Of a DNA stretch of 64,000 bases, positions 33,236 through 46,745 are shown piece by piece. Numbering within the stretch: position 1 is the first letter of the stretch; every line of letters starts with the position of its first letter. The notes below the pieces were generated by a model. That model was not told the DNA's origin, searched no databases, and saw nothing but the letters and a program-made list of their open reading frames with translations. The DNA comes from Gorsachius magnificus. Its lineage: Eukaryota; Chordata; Aves; Pelecaniformes; Ardeidae. The translations under genes and the position numbers were made by a program. The stretch spans positions 6,928,984-6,992,983 of the forward strand of contig CM067082.1 of the NCBI GenBank assembly GCA_034008185.1, written 5' to 3'.

Positions 33236-35165
33236 CATGCTCACTTCCTAGAAGCACTTCGGTTAGAGAGCTGTTTACCTCATAGAAAATGAGGATAGAC
33301 TTATTCACATGGGGTTTATAATATCAGGGACAAGATGACAATAACTGGTGTGCTGAGCATCCTAGATATTTGTATACTGACATGAGAAGTATGAAGATTA
33401 AACAAAGAGATTTGAAAGCCTTAATGCATAATCAGGGCTACAATTTAATCGCTGTAGCAGAGCTTTGAGGTAATTACTGTGACTGCACTGTTAATAGAAA
33501 ATGACTGAGGATCATACAGAAAGAAAAAAAAATAAATAAAAAGGAAAAGGGTAAGAGACACTGCATTGTGCACCAAGATTGTCTATCATGAATAATGTCA
33601 GATAATTTACAGATAAAATTCCAGAAGAGGTGAACTGAAGGGAGAAGAACTGAAGGAGGCTTGACTTTTCTTTTAAAAAAAAAGTAAACCAAGTACTTAA
33701 GCAAACATTTCCATTGCATATAAAGCATAGCATTTTAATAAAGCAGTAAGATGGTTAAAGCTTGAACTCAGATACAAAAAGAAACAAGAAATGGAAGCTG
33801 AGATTAATAAAGATGAGCATGAATATAAAATAAAATAACATGAACATGTAGACAGAAATTTAGAAAGACCAAAGAACAATGTGGGGTGCAATGTGTGAGA
33901 GACATCAAGGATAACAAGAAATAATTCTTTCAGTAATAAGAGAAACATCATGGAAAATCTTGATCTGATACTCAAGTTAATGTTGTTCTTAAGTTTCCCT
34001 GTAAAAGGTCAATGACTAGCAGATGTCTGAAAATACTAAAACTAGTGGCAAAAGGATAAATTGTCTGAGATTTCTTCTTTGAATAAGAAAAGTGGAAATT
34101 ATGAAGCAATTATGAAGCAATTATGAAGATCTGATAAATTTCCAGTTAAAATAATCTCATATTTTTAGTAATTATCTTGACCTTAAGAACTGAATAACTA
34201 TACCAGTAACAATCAACAAGACCAAATTTTATCATTATATTAAACCACTGTAATTTTCTTCTAGGACAGAGTTACAGGCCTTCTGGATAAAGAGGATAAA
34301 AGTAAATAATGAAAAAGAAACCTTAATTTTAGAAAGGTTTTGGTTCATGCTCTCAGAAGATTCTAACAAACAAGGAATGGAAATGTGGAAACATAGAATC
34401 ACCACTGTGACATGTATTTAATAACCATTCCCATAAAATAGCTATAAATTTCAAAAGAGAAAAATATATTTGTGGAGTTTTGCAGAAATCTACCTGGTGT
34501 CTGATCAATGCATTCATTAGCTGTCTAAACAATGAAGAGTTTATTTTCAGTTTGCCAATCATATGAACCTGAGAAGGAAAACAGATACACTAGTTGACAT
34601 GATTAGAAGTGGAAATAATCTTGAAAATTGGTAAAACAGTCTTGGAAAAGAAAAAAAAAAGAAAAAGGATATGATTCTGTCAACTGCATAATCATAGGGT
34701 GGGATATGAGTATAGCACATGTGTAGAAAGGGTATCTAGGAGTTAGAAAACACCGTGGTTCAAATATGAGCCAAAAAGATTGTAGAGTGAAAAGAGAAAA
34801 GTGCATTTTGGGTATCAGAAACCATAAAAGCCTCTAAAAGATGTGAATTAATTCTACCCTCTTTCAGGTCTAGCAATGTGTAAAGGATGATGGAACTTCA
34901 TGTTTTGGACCTACTAGTGTGCAGTAATTAAAGACTAATCAAGAGAACTGTGACAAGAATAAACAGGAACCTAGAAAGCAAAGAGGTTGAAAAAAACACT
35001 GAACAGCTTCTTCAGTTACTGAAATAAAAATTGATTGATTCCCCATTGACTGCACTGGGAGCTTAGACACCTTGCTCATAAGAAGGCATGCCTGTGCTAT
35101 GGACACCTAAATACAGGCATGGGAAGTTTTGATCTGAATCGCACCACAGCAAAGTCTTCCCAATA
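33236..35165. other. Purine-rich (plus strand) unique sequence
   Basis: From about 33480 to 34360 the plus strand is markedly rich in A and G, which makes the minus frames T-rich and falsely hydrophobic. A triplicated 11-bp motif lies at 34098-34128. No gene recognised. Confidence 0.5.
34098..34128 (+). repeat. Tandem 11-bp repeat, 2.8 copies
   Basis: ATTATGAAGCA occurs twice in tandem, followed by a partial third copy (ATTATGAAG), all perfect. Confidence 0.9.
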
Positions 35166-35318
35166 TAGCACTAGGATTGATTGCCTGGAAAATGTGAGGT
35201 CTCCATCACCGGAGGTCCTTAAACAGGATTGGAAAAGCCTGTCAGGAATTGAGTAGGTGTGTAACAAACCATGCCTCAGGGCAAGGAGGTGAAATAAACG
35301 GTCTTTTAAATCCCTCTG
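35166..35318 (+). mobile_element. Ancient CR1/L3-like 3' fragment (tentative)
   Basis: Traces of the terminal coding region and 3' UTR of an old CR1-type LINE, as shared among amniotes: GAGGTCTCCATCACCGGAGGTCCTTAAACAGGATTGGAAAAGCCTGTCAGGA, then CATGCCTCAGGGCAAGGAGG. It is heavily diverged with no clear tail. I recognise the wording from reptilian CR1 elements, but a database search is needed to confirm it. Confidence 0.5.
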
Positions 35319-37180
35319 GGAAACAGAGACTCAGAGCCTGAAGCCATTCATGCACTTAGATACCTAGATCAAATGTTCCTGTACTTCAGCACAGACAGTC
35401 ATTGAATTAAAATCAGCCTTAATCCTGGGATCTCTGAATGACTCCCTCCTGACACCTCCTTTCCTCCGTGTACGAAATAGAGCGAGCACTGGGAAATCAG
35501 TCAGTCGGTGGGTTCAGCAGACGAAAGCCAGTTCCTGCAATTAGCTGGATTGCATGGCACATAAGCTCCCTTTGATTTTTTTTTTTTTTCCCCAGCAGTA
35601 TTAACAGTTCCATGGGTGTACGTATTGAAGGGGTGACTACTACCCCACCCCCACCCCCCGCCCCAATTTAGTGCTCTGCATTACTTCGTTGTCTGGTGCC
35701 TGATTGTCTGCTACAATGACCCAGTCTGGCCCTTGATAGCTATGCAAAAGCTCTTTTATTTCTAGTCAGAAGTTAACAATCTGCTACAAGAGAGCTCTTG
35801 AAGTCAGGACTCCCAGCTACTGCTTCTTTCCACAATGTTAATTGTAAAATGCATCTAAACCCACTCTGCATCCAAGTTTTTCTCCCTACAGAATGGACTT
35901 ACTATGCCACTAATTTCATGGGTGTTGTGAAGCAAAGAAGTGCAAAGTATTATTCCTGGAAGGAACAGACCCATAAAAATCAATTTAGCATGAGTGCTCT
36001 CTCTTTATCAGTGCCACTGACACCAACTTCTTCTTTTTTTTTTTTTTTATATATTTAGGAAGAGGCAGTTCTATCACTTGAGCTAAATGGGATTTCCACG
36101 TAATACTGTTATGAAGTAAAGTAAAGCTGCACCATAAGCAAGACAAGTGGTCCTACCAGTGGCCCAAGGAACTGGGAAGCTACTTTTTCACTGAAAGGTT
36201 ATCCATGTAAGTTAGTATCTAGTGGATGTGCCTTGTATCATTCCAGGATGAAGAAGATTATCTTACCCAGTGAGGTGCGGTAGGACTCACCAGTAGATTT
36301 GTTCACTGCTGAATTGAAAATATCTACAGACACCCTGGTGCATGGACACAGCATTTAGTGCATTGACCTGATGAAAAGATGTGTTTAGTAAGAGTATAAG
36401 TAGTTGAAAGGCTCATCTTTTCCTTTCCACACTGTTGGCATTTTATACTGTAATGCCTGAAAATTTAGAATAACAGACAGTACAGTTTCAGTCATGATAT
36501 GACATATAAAATTTGATTCATTTAGTACAGGACTGATAATTTGCTTTAACCTTCATTATTTCTATTGTATTGTACATTGTTCTTTAAATCAATAATTTTA
36601 TATGGGTATATCTGAGTTTGGCACTGGTGAGTTTTACAAATTACAGGCTATAGATAAAGTTTTCTGCAGAAAGACTGAACCTTCCGTTGATTTAATTTTC
36701 ATAAAATGAAAGATCTGGTAAGAGTGTCTGAGTTTGCAAGAAGTTGTTTAGGAAACAGCATTCTCTAGAAAGGAAAGCAGTTAACTTGGGTTTGGGGGAC
36801 ACAAAATCTCCCCCAAAGTTTTATTTACTAAATTAACTTCTGATAATGTGCCTGAATAGAATATGATGGACTTTAAAACTTGTGGTAACCTTTATGATGA
36901 CTTGCTTAGCTGTGATTTCACAAGCATGTCCTCAAAATCATTCTCATGTTGTTGGTTTAGAGGTTTTGTTTTGTTTTTAATAATAACTATGTGTAATCAT
37001 GGCTGAGGTCCATCCTACTTTTGTCACCTTTACATTTTTATGATATCAGGAAGACGGATACCAAAAGAATGAAATACAAAAGGATGAAGGGTCCTTAGTT
37101 CTCTTGTATTGCCACAAAGTGTCACCCTTTTCCCATGCATTGCCTACCTTGATTGCTTTTCTGTAGCTCAGGAAAAAAAA

Positions 37181-37200
37181 TGTCTCCTTTAAAGGAGACA
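37181..37200. repeat. Perfect 20-bp palindrome
   Basis: TGTCTCCTTTAAAGGAGACA is its own reverse complement with no loop. It is preceded by an A8 run. The flanking bases do not extend the symmetry. Confidence 0.95.
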
Positions 37201-37288
37201 GTCCCAAAATACAGGGGCAGAATCAGGGTCTCAAGTTGTGAAAAGTGATATATGTCCCTGCAGGTCTCTGATGACTGCTATGGAGATT

Positions 37289-37304
37289 AAAAAAAAAAAA
37301 AAAA
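37289..37304 (+). repeat. A16 homopolymer
   Basis: Uninterrupted A run. No retroposed body was identified upstream of it. Confidence 0.85.
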
Positions 37305-40300
37305 TCAGATAAGGAGACAACACTTGGTGTTTTGATTCATAGGTTGTTCATGCTAAATACCTTTGAAGATCACAACATGGTTAAAGCCTGTGATTAGTTT
37401 GTTTACAAGGAAGCTTATTTGTCCACCTATAATCAATCATCTTGTTTGCATACATAAAAAATGCTGTCATTGCACTGTGATTACACATACTTTGTAGATC
37501 TTCTTTTCCAGCTGTTTACAGTCAGCTGGGGAAATGAACAAACTGATTTGTGGGTTCTTTGATACCACTGTGTTTGTAATTTGCTGTCATTTCCCAAGAC
37601 AGATTAAAATCAGGTGGAAACAGGTTTTGCCAAATGTGGAATTGAAATCTATGGATGAGTAAGGCTGAAGCAGAGTTCCTGTACTTCCAAGATGGTAGGA
37701 AAAGCTCACTTACTGGCAGCTCTACAGGTATACAGCTCTGCCCAAGCAGCTTGCTGTCTACAAGATGATAAAGACAGAAAGAGAAACGGTTTGGTATCCA
37801 TTGGGTGGTGGAGATATGAATCGGTCTTAGCTGTTGACTCAGCTGTGTACTTGACTAGCCATTACAAATTGCTGCGGTGTGTGATGATTGAGGGTACAAC
37901 AAAATGTTTGTGGATCGTGACTCCAAGCTGTTTTCTCCTTTTATGAGAGGAAGGTCAAAAGTGTTTCTTGAGGAGCTGGAATATAAAACAATTAAAGCTA
38001 CCATAACTGATACACAAAAGGAAGGGATTGATCTGGTAAAGATTAAAGGAGTTAAGATAACATAAACCATCAAACTTTGTGTAGCTGTGGGAAAATGCAT
38101 TTAGTGATGTCTTCTCTTGCCTAAAATTTGTTCAGGAAATGGAAGCACCTCCTAAGACCTCTTGCAAGAATAGATGGGAGGAAAAAATGGCTGCCAGCAG
38201 TTATTTTTATGAAGTGATGGGGGTTCATTTAGGTCTTCATTGCTTCAAGTACAGTGTGCAGCTGATTACCCTTATTTACAGTGAAACCTCGCCATTGCCA
38301 GAACCACAAAAGGCAGAATGAGTTCTGGGTGATCCAGTTGCACAGACTCTTGGTTATGTACAGAAAATGGTGAAGATATACGGGTAGTGTCCACAATGAA
38401 TATGAGTGAACTATGACCAGGAATAGGGTCACGAGGGAATTATTAGACTCACCGTATGTCTCCAGAGATGGTCAGTGTTATTCAGGCAAATAGTCAAGTT
38501 CTGTGTAGTGCAACCCAGCATGTCACAATAAAGATAATGAAACATTCCTGGACACGTGATGGTTGAACCTGTAGGTTATGGACATGACCAATGTCTAACT
38601 CTGAGCAGAAAAAGATACTTCAATGCTGTCATTGTAATACAATGTCATATTATTTAAAAAAACCCACAAACCCACAAACAAAAAAAAAGTTTAATTTATG
38701 ACATTTGATAATAAAATCTTTTATGATAGCAAGAGGAAATGGAATTTTGTAGGTTTTAGCAAAAAACCCAGCCCTGTTGGGTTTATAGAAATCTGCTACA
38801 ATGTTTGATGACATGAGGGAGATGTCAAAAAATCAGTTTATCATCTATTTAGGACTGAGTAAAGGAGAATGTCACCTGACAAAAACCCAACATTATCTCC
38901 ATTACACTGACAACTCTGAAACACATATTCTTGAATATTTATAGATAATTATATTAGAAGATAATGTTAAAGACAGGATGCTAGCTAGTTTTACCTATAG
39001 ATGACCAAATCATTATTAAGAGAGGGACAACTTGTTTTAAACTTATACCTCTAATAAATATAATGGAAATAAGCTTAATGTGAAGACACTGATTAGCATG
39101 ATCTCTCCTGGAAATTTCATGGTAAAGGACTACAATGTTTTCAGCATTTATTTTTTAAAACCATACATTTCCTACTTTGCTAAATGAACCATGTATTGGG
39201 AATTCTGACACTAGAATGACTGAGAACAAACAAAAAGTTCTGTTAGTAGAAATTAGAAGTTTCTAAGTTGTGAGTCAACAGGATTTGGCTGCACCTGGCC
39301 TGTGAAAGATAATAATGTCTGAAGTAAAACACTGCAGAAAATATAATTCTTTTTCACAAAGGTTTTCACAATTCAGCTTCAAGGCAGAGAAAAAAGTTCT
39401 TCAAATGTGAAAATTTTTCTGAGAAAAAAAAATACAAGAAAAAATGGTGACAGAAAGAAATAGCTAGAGCTTAGCTTTTTGGTTTTATTTTACTTTTTCT
39501 TTATTTCTGACAATCTAGAAATATCTTGGTACATAATACAACAAAAATAATAAAGCAGTCTAAACATGGATAATTTTATTGTGTAAATCTTAGAATAATG
39601 CAACTTTTCTTGAACTAATTTCTGAAGAAGGAGGAGCTGCAGGGAAATCTGTATCCCACAGCCTCTCAAAATGATAGCTAGCAGAATATCCTGCTTCCTT
39701 CTTTCTAACCAGAAGATGAGATTGTCTTGTAATAAGGGATTGTGTTGACTGCCAGGTAGCGCATGCAGAGTTTTGGGATAGATCTCAGTCTCAAAGCCTG
39801 AATGTGTAGCCATGGGGAGCTGTACCACCTACAAAGCTGAATCAGCTACAGACGATGCTTGCTCTGATGTGTGTGCCACACAGTGTGATTTTTAAAACTA
39901 ATGAGAAAAAAATACAGTACCACAACCATCCTTTAAAGTACTGTGAGCATATATACTTATTCTTAAACAGAAACAAAAAGGCCACATCCAGTGGTTAAAT
40001 CCTTTATCCTGAATGAAACAAAATTTATTTTATCAATATAAATTCAGTGCATTTGTTTCTAAAGAGACAACCAGTTCCTTGGAGTTTCAATACAAGGAAC
40101 TTATATTGTTATATACTTAATGTAAACATACAAGTTAGGTATGTAAAAAGTATTCCCTGAGAGCTGGCTGGCACAATAGCCTTTAATGGTTCTCAGAAAA
40201 GTTGTGGTTTATCATGTCAGAAATCTGATTAGGTCTTTGTTGCTAGTTTCTTCCTTTGGGGTACACAATATGAAGGATCATTTTCAAATAAGCAGTGACT

Positions 40301-43300
40301 GATAGCCAGGAATAGAGACCCTAGTCACAGAGTTGTTAATAAGCTTTGTACAGCTCTGCACAGCAGTTAAATTTCATATTAAACAGTATTTTAAAGGTAG
40401 AGTCCTAACTTGCCTAGTTTAGTATAGGCATGCTTTCCATTATTTTTTGGTTTACATTATTACAGTGAAAATACAGATTACTATGGGTGCCTGTGTACAG
40501 CCCTTACCGCACGCCAGGGAGTCAAGTTCCTTTTTGGTTATTGCCTCCCTTGTCCCAGGAACTTTGCCTTTGGTTGTGGATAGCAGCAAGACTTCAGTAG
40601 GAAGAGTTCAGAGAAGCATACCCCAGGTCTGCAAAAAAACCCTTTTCCGGGATGTGGTAGATGTGGGTTTGACTCTGCTGGGTTTAGGTGAGCCAAGGTA
40701 ACCTAAGGTAGATTAGGTCTCTAGTTTTCATGGCAAGTGATATAAACTTGTGGCTGTATTCTTAAAAGTAGGAAGCCCTGCTGCTTGTCAAAAGTGAAGC
40801 AGTCATCCACTTACTAATACCTAAATTAGACATAATTCCAAGAGGCAGTACTGATACGAGCCCTAATTTTCATGTAGGCACTTACCTCAGATCTTCAGAC
40901 AAGTTACTAATTCTGGCAGAGTGTAGGCATCAGACGTGCTCTTCCTAAAAGTGTTTTTGATTTTCTGTTTATTAATCCACCCATTCCCTATGCCTATTCC
41001 TGAGACTCTCAATCTGAGATGCTCAATTCTCCTTTTGCTATAGACTGAACGTAGCTTTTTAGTTCTGACTTCTGAGGTTTCTCTCAACTTAGAGCACATA
41101 AAAGTTCAAACCCCACAAATAATGAGCAGAACTATTCATGGCAAGTAAGAAAGAAAAACAAAACAGCAAAACAGATTTTTCTTGTTCACTACATAATTTT
41201 TCTTCTATCCTGATGCAAAATCAGATTCTCTGTAGGAACAATTTGCTCACGGTCCTTGGGCAAAGTCCTAGTATGTATTCATTTTCAATCATTCACTTTA
41301 GAAATTCCCCTTGCCTTGCACTGAGCAAGCTTGTCCTTATCATTTCAGCTCGTGTTCTGTCATTTGGCTTAATGTCTTTAGAAGGAGTACAATGCTTTGA
41401 TTGAAAAAGTCATTTTTATAGTGGGGATGAACTAAATGAGCATGGGGGAGGATTCATTTTGCTGAGAAGAGCAGGCAGAAGACCTTGACTATATTTCCTC
41501 CTCCCTTAACATTTTAGGGAGGTTAAAAGGTAGGGAGAACTTCAGTACAGAGAGCTGGAGTCAACCTGCATAACTATTTTGCTGCCTACACTCAGTTGCA
41601 GAATTGGTTATGAACTCTAAAAAACCAAATGCTTCTGGGTTGATGTGGTTGAATTTTTATTTGAATCTGAACTGCACGAGTTGAATGTTTTGTCTGGAAT
41701 CTAGATTGGTGTGCATGCAGAAGAATTTCATTATTATTATTTTTAAAATGTCAGCTCAGTTCTAAAGGACAGAATTATCATTCAGGCAAACTATATTATA
41801 AATGCCCATGAATCATATGCAAAAAGACAACAGCCAACTTTGTTCTCTCTTTTCGCCTCAAACCATCCTCAGAAAGTGCAGGTTATATCAGTAGACTAGT
41901 GGGAATTTGGTTTATTGCAGTTCTCAGGAAAAATAACAAGATACTACATAGGTACTAGGGAGAAACTTCTGGGAAAGTTTAAATTGGTTGACACTGGAAC
42001 CTCATCCTTTTAGGTATGTCTTTGCAAGCACATATATAAGCATAAACAAAGCTCTGGCAGGTAGGCTGCAGGATCCAACGCCAAGTTATGTGATTTGGCT
42101 CTCCTGAAGGCTACACTGAACTTACCTAATTTAGATCTACAGTGGAATAACTTTGACATGAGTCAGAACTGAATTTCACATAACATTCAGAAGTTCCTGC
42201 AAAGCATGAGGATCTCTAAGTTGACTCAGTGAGCTCAAAAGAGTGAGATTTCTCCCTTTAGATCTGTTGTACTTACCGTATTTACCTTCACATAAGTACA
42301 GCTTAGGTTATGGTGTTTTTTCTTAAGTTCTGCTTCTAGCCTTGATAATACCTTTTAATACTTCTCCTACTAATAGCAGAAAAAAGTGGGAACAGAGGTC
42401 TTACTTCAAATGTACATTTTTGCAGATATGTCTTCAAGACTGGTATGATAACATGGAATACGAACTGCAAAAGAAAATGAGGGTCATTATAAAGCTTGCT
42501 GGTCTCTCTTCCTTTCACAAAGCACAGTCTTTTGCTCCTGCCTTCCCACTGTATGTGCAGTGACCATCACGGATGGATCAAGAGGTCAGAAGGTCTTACC
42601 ACCTTTCAGCAAACTGTTAATTAACAGCATATTAGTGTTCTCAGGGAGACAGAAGAAAATCTTGTGAGCGGCAAAATACTTTTCCCTTTTGACTACCCTA
42701 CATGGGAAGTCATTTACAAATGGCTAAGCAGAAGGCCAGCTTTTTGTGAAGGTTCAAATAGGGCAAAACCTCAGAGCTCTTAATTCACAGAGGAGACCTT
42801 CATCTTATAGCCACTCTGTCCCAGCATCTTTTATGTGTAAACAGCAAGCACAAATTCTTAACTAAAACAAAATGCTACACTGCATGCATAATTCCTCCCC
42901 TGGGGAGTGGAAAAGAGAGGACAAATTACATGTGACAGATGTTAGCTACATCACTTAACACTCTACTGAAAGGCATTTAGGATATATCAGAAACGTATAG
43001 TGCAATGTTGACAAGTACCTGAACAATCCCTGAATGAGAAACTTGACATACAAACCATGGAAGAGCACAATACTATTATGGTTATCCTACTACTGGTCCC
43101 CAGAGGAGTTTATTCAGAACTGACATATGCCTTCATTCAGGTCACTGCACTGTGTCATGGAGATTGGTTTTCGGATAGTACCAATGTAGGCTATGCTTCA
43201 TCTACAAAACCCTCATGCTCCCAGGCCCTGTTTTGTATAAAAAGCAGATTTAGTGAGAGATTAAGACATCTAAGGTGAGGTGTTTACTTCTGCACCAGAT

Positions 43301-46300
43301 GTGTAAGTTCCCACTATACTCAAAGGAGCTCTAATCAGTCACTGGAATCTGTATAATGATTTACATGAGTGTAAATGTTTGGTTTAGGGGTGCTTGAATT
43401 GTGCTCTAGGCTCCACTAATTAGGTGTGTTATTCAGTTACCTAAAAATAGTCATGTGGTGCTCTGATATAACCCGCCTGCCCTACAGATGCTGCTTCAGT
43501 CATATGGATCTCCTGTAAACCCTTAATAAAACCTACCAGTCCCAGCCAGATGTTCAGGGAAATGAATCAAACCCTTGTTGCCCACTGCCTATAATGGAAA
43601 CTGAGGTTCCTTGCTGATGATGCAGATGCCTACATGTCAGGACCTTGAGGTAGAAATTAATTTTATCTCTTCTCTTCCCATACCAAGCCAAGATGCAGGC
43701 ATAACTTTGTCCCATGCTTTCCTTATGGCTTAGGTTTCCACCACATAAAATATGGGCCCACAGAACAGGAAAGGAATTTTGCTGAGGCACAAGAGGTGTC
43801 TGATTTGCCTGTCAGTGGGGTCTTGAGTGAGTGGGTGTCAAAGCACCTGTGGGCCACTCTACATGTAGCATAGCAGATTATACAGGGCAGATGAGAAATC
43901 TTATGTCAAACCCAGCAAATATGATGAGAAAAGAGCCTGATCATGCTGAGACATAGTTGCCACCATCAAATGGTTAAAAAAAATAAGTGAACTATAAACT
44001 GTTCAAACTGATTCTTTATGGTCTGCATAAGCATTTATTGATGAAAACTTCATGAGTCTTGATGCACACCTTGCACACTATGGTAGTGTGTGCTTTGCCT
44101 GCTTTTTTTACAACATGTTTTTACCCAACATGTGCTTATGTTAGGTAACACCTGTTTCAGCTGTGCATACACTGCAAAGTATTATTTTCCTGTAGTTAAT
44201 ATACACCTCATTTAATGAGTTAAATTAAGCAATACATACCTCATATGCTTTTTCTTACAGTAAGTAGAAAACATATGGATGAAATAAGTTAATTGTGACC
44301 GTGACTAGTTGGAGAGTTAATATTGACTAGCTTCACTACATTGGTTTAAGATCTCAGCATAATGTCGATGAATTGCATAAAACCCACTGGGACAATTCAG
44401 ACCTGTCATGGCCCACTCTGTTCTTGACGCCTGACTGATATAAAAATGCTGGATGGGAGTGAGTTTCATGATTCATACTGGTTGTTCAAATTTGGCTGGA
44501 TTCTTTCTGTATTTCCTTGTCTCATGTGAAACAGGGCTAATTCTTCCCAGAATTGTCCAAGCTACATTGTATGAGCAGTACTGTCCATCTGGTTAAATCT
44601 TGTGCATCAGGATAGCATTAGACCTATTGCACACATGTAAGTGTAAGTGTAAGGTCATGTGACAGAGAAATCAGTGGTATTATGTTTTTCCCTTGCACTG
44701 GAGAAAGGTGTATGATTTTTTGCCCAGAAAAGTTGAAAACATTTCCTGGGTGATTAGAACACAGTAGTCATTTCTGGCTACATATATTTCTCAAATAGTA
44801 AGTGACTATTGCTTGACTTTAGATCTCTGTACTTTGATGTTCTTCTCTGAAATACTAAAATAATAATATCACTCTACTGTCTCTCAGGGATGTCATCATC
44901 ACCTTGAAATCCAATTTAGAAGGAAAAAGGCTCTAAACCTCATCTGGCTCTTCCTGAGTGTTTCTGTACTTTAGCCATTATATTTTCCTACTTAAAATGA
45001 GCTGTTTTCTTCCCCTTGTTTCTCTTTATAGACACCCAATGGGAGGAAATGACTGTTTGTATGTACTTGAGAAGTAGAAAAAGTATCTATCTAGAAAATG
45101 CTTCCATTGCAGAGAATTTTTCACCTTTGTAATACTGGCTGCCCTATGAAACAGCAACAGATTTGAAACTGCCCTTTTAATATGACTAAATGCTGCTATT
45201 GCCTTCAGCCACCATACTTTGAGGGAAGAGATATATGTATCTGGAATATTATCATCCTGTTGCAAGTGTGGGAGCAACTAGTATCTCCACTAGACTTTTC
45301 CTGTGAATTCTTCTTTTGGGTGTTCATAGAAGGCTTCTAGGAAAATAATTTTGCAAACTCTTAACCGAGTTTTGATTTCTTCAGGTGAGTTGAAGTGCAA
45401 CGACAATAGCAAGGAAGTATCTGCTGGCAGCTCATAAACTAGATTATGTTTGAAATCTAGTTCTGTCTGCTGTTTGCCTTCTTATAAGCACAGGAGGATG
45501 AATCTATTCCACCATGTCAAAGCAAGCAGCTAAAAAAGTGATCAGGAAAAAAATATGAGAAAATTAGAAGTCACTGATTGGAGAATAAAGGGCTAAAGGG
45601 CTTAGGTATATTTGAATAATTTCCACTAATAAAGTTCCTAACTACTTCTCCCTAATACAGGTGATTCACTGCCATTCGACTTTTCAGCACCATTAATGAC
45701 CAGTTTAAAATATCCATGAGATGGATTACTGTACTAAATACTTTACAGTACCGGGTTTACGGTCAGGATTTAGTGGAAAGCTTCTTTCTCCTATAAATCA
45801 TGCCATGAATATTGATTGTGGTACCTTCTACTTATCTAAAAGTTTTATGAGGCTTTAAAAAAAAAAAAAAAGTACTGACTCTGTTTTGGTGGGAAAGATC
45901 CTTTCCCAGAAACTAATCTGAGGAGCATCTTTAATATATGCCAATTCAGTGTTTATATAGTTAAGAATGACTTTATAACAAAGTTCTGCCAGTCGAAACC
46001 AATTTTTTATATGCTATACCAGTGTTAAACTGCCTTAAATCAATAGTTAAGAAGACAGGAGAGTCTTAATCATTTTAATGAAATATAGATTATTCCAAGA
46101 CTATTAAACAAGTGGTTGGTGTCAGGAAAATTATTCACTTTTTCAATGTTAAACAAAACCATCTGTTTTAATGGAGGAAAATCAATAAGCAGTTGAGACC
46201 TGCCATGTAGCTTGAATGCCTAAGTAAATGCATAGTTAGAACTGCCCATTGATAAGTAGGTGGGTACTGCTTACATGTCCTGGTTACTAAACCTGATTAA

Positions 46301-46708
46301 AGGAGATGGTTTAGGGCAAGCTGAAAAAAAAAAAAAGGGAGAAGCAGAAAAAAATGGTTTGAGTTAACCACTTATTTTGGTTGACAGACACTTTCCAAAC
46401 CTTTTTTCAGAAAATATTTTCCAAACTGCATAGATATTGGGGACTGAATATAATTCAGAAGTGGGGGAACTATCATAATTTAGCAGTTAAATTGAAGGAA
46501 ACTTAGGGGACCCCCAAAAATAAGTAATTTAGAAAGTAGCCTCAGGATACAAATAATCGGTTTCCAATAATGAGCACAGTTTTACCTAATGTTTTCAGGA
46601 TTATCTTAAAAGAAAAAAAAAGTCCAAAATTATAGCAGGGTTGCAAACTCACCTCCCATCCACTAAAGAAAAAAAGAGTCCATTCTACATCAGGATGAAA
46701 CCAAAGCC

Positions 46709-46745
46709 TTATTCTTATTCTATTCTTATTCTTATGCTCTTATTC
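46709..46745 (+). repeat. Imperfect TTATTC repeat
   Basis: TTATTC and CTATTC units alternate with one TATGCTC interruption over about 37 bp. Confidence 0.8.

Noticed and set aside
33697..33975. Hydrophobic 92-codon minus frame resembling a membrane protein
   Set aside because: The hydrophobicity follows from the T-rich strand opposite a long purine-rich tract, with no start context or homologue recognised.
33236..35165. Possible internal ERV region next to the LTR ending at 33235
   Set aside because: No polypurine tract at the LTR edge, no gag, pol or env motif, and the base skew is in the wrong direction for a minus-strand provirus.
35577..35627. Strong acceptor TTTTTCCCCAG and a nearby GTGACT donor
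   Set aside because: The enclosed 37 nt has no convincing frame or partner exon, and the T run alone explains the acceptor score.
35798..36058. Acceptor-like TTTTTCTCCCTACAG followed by an open frame (EWTYYATNFMGVVKQ)
   Set aside because: No credible donor follows and the frame runs into a T-rich simple tract, so it is too weak to list as an exon.
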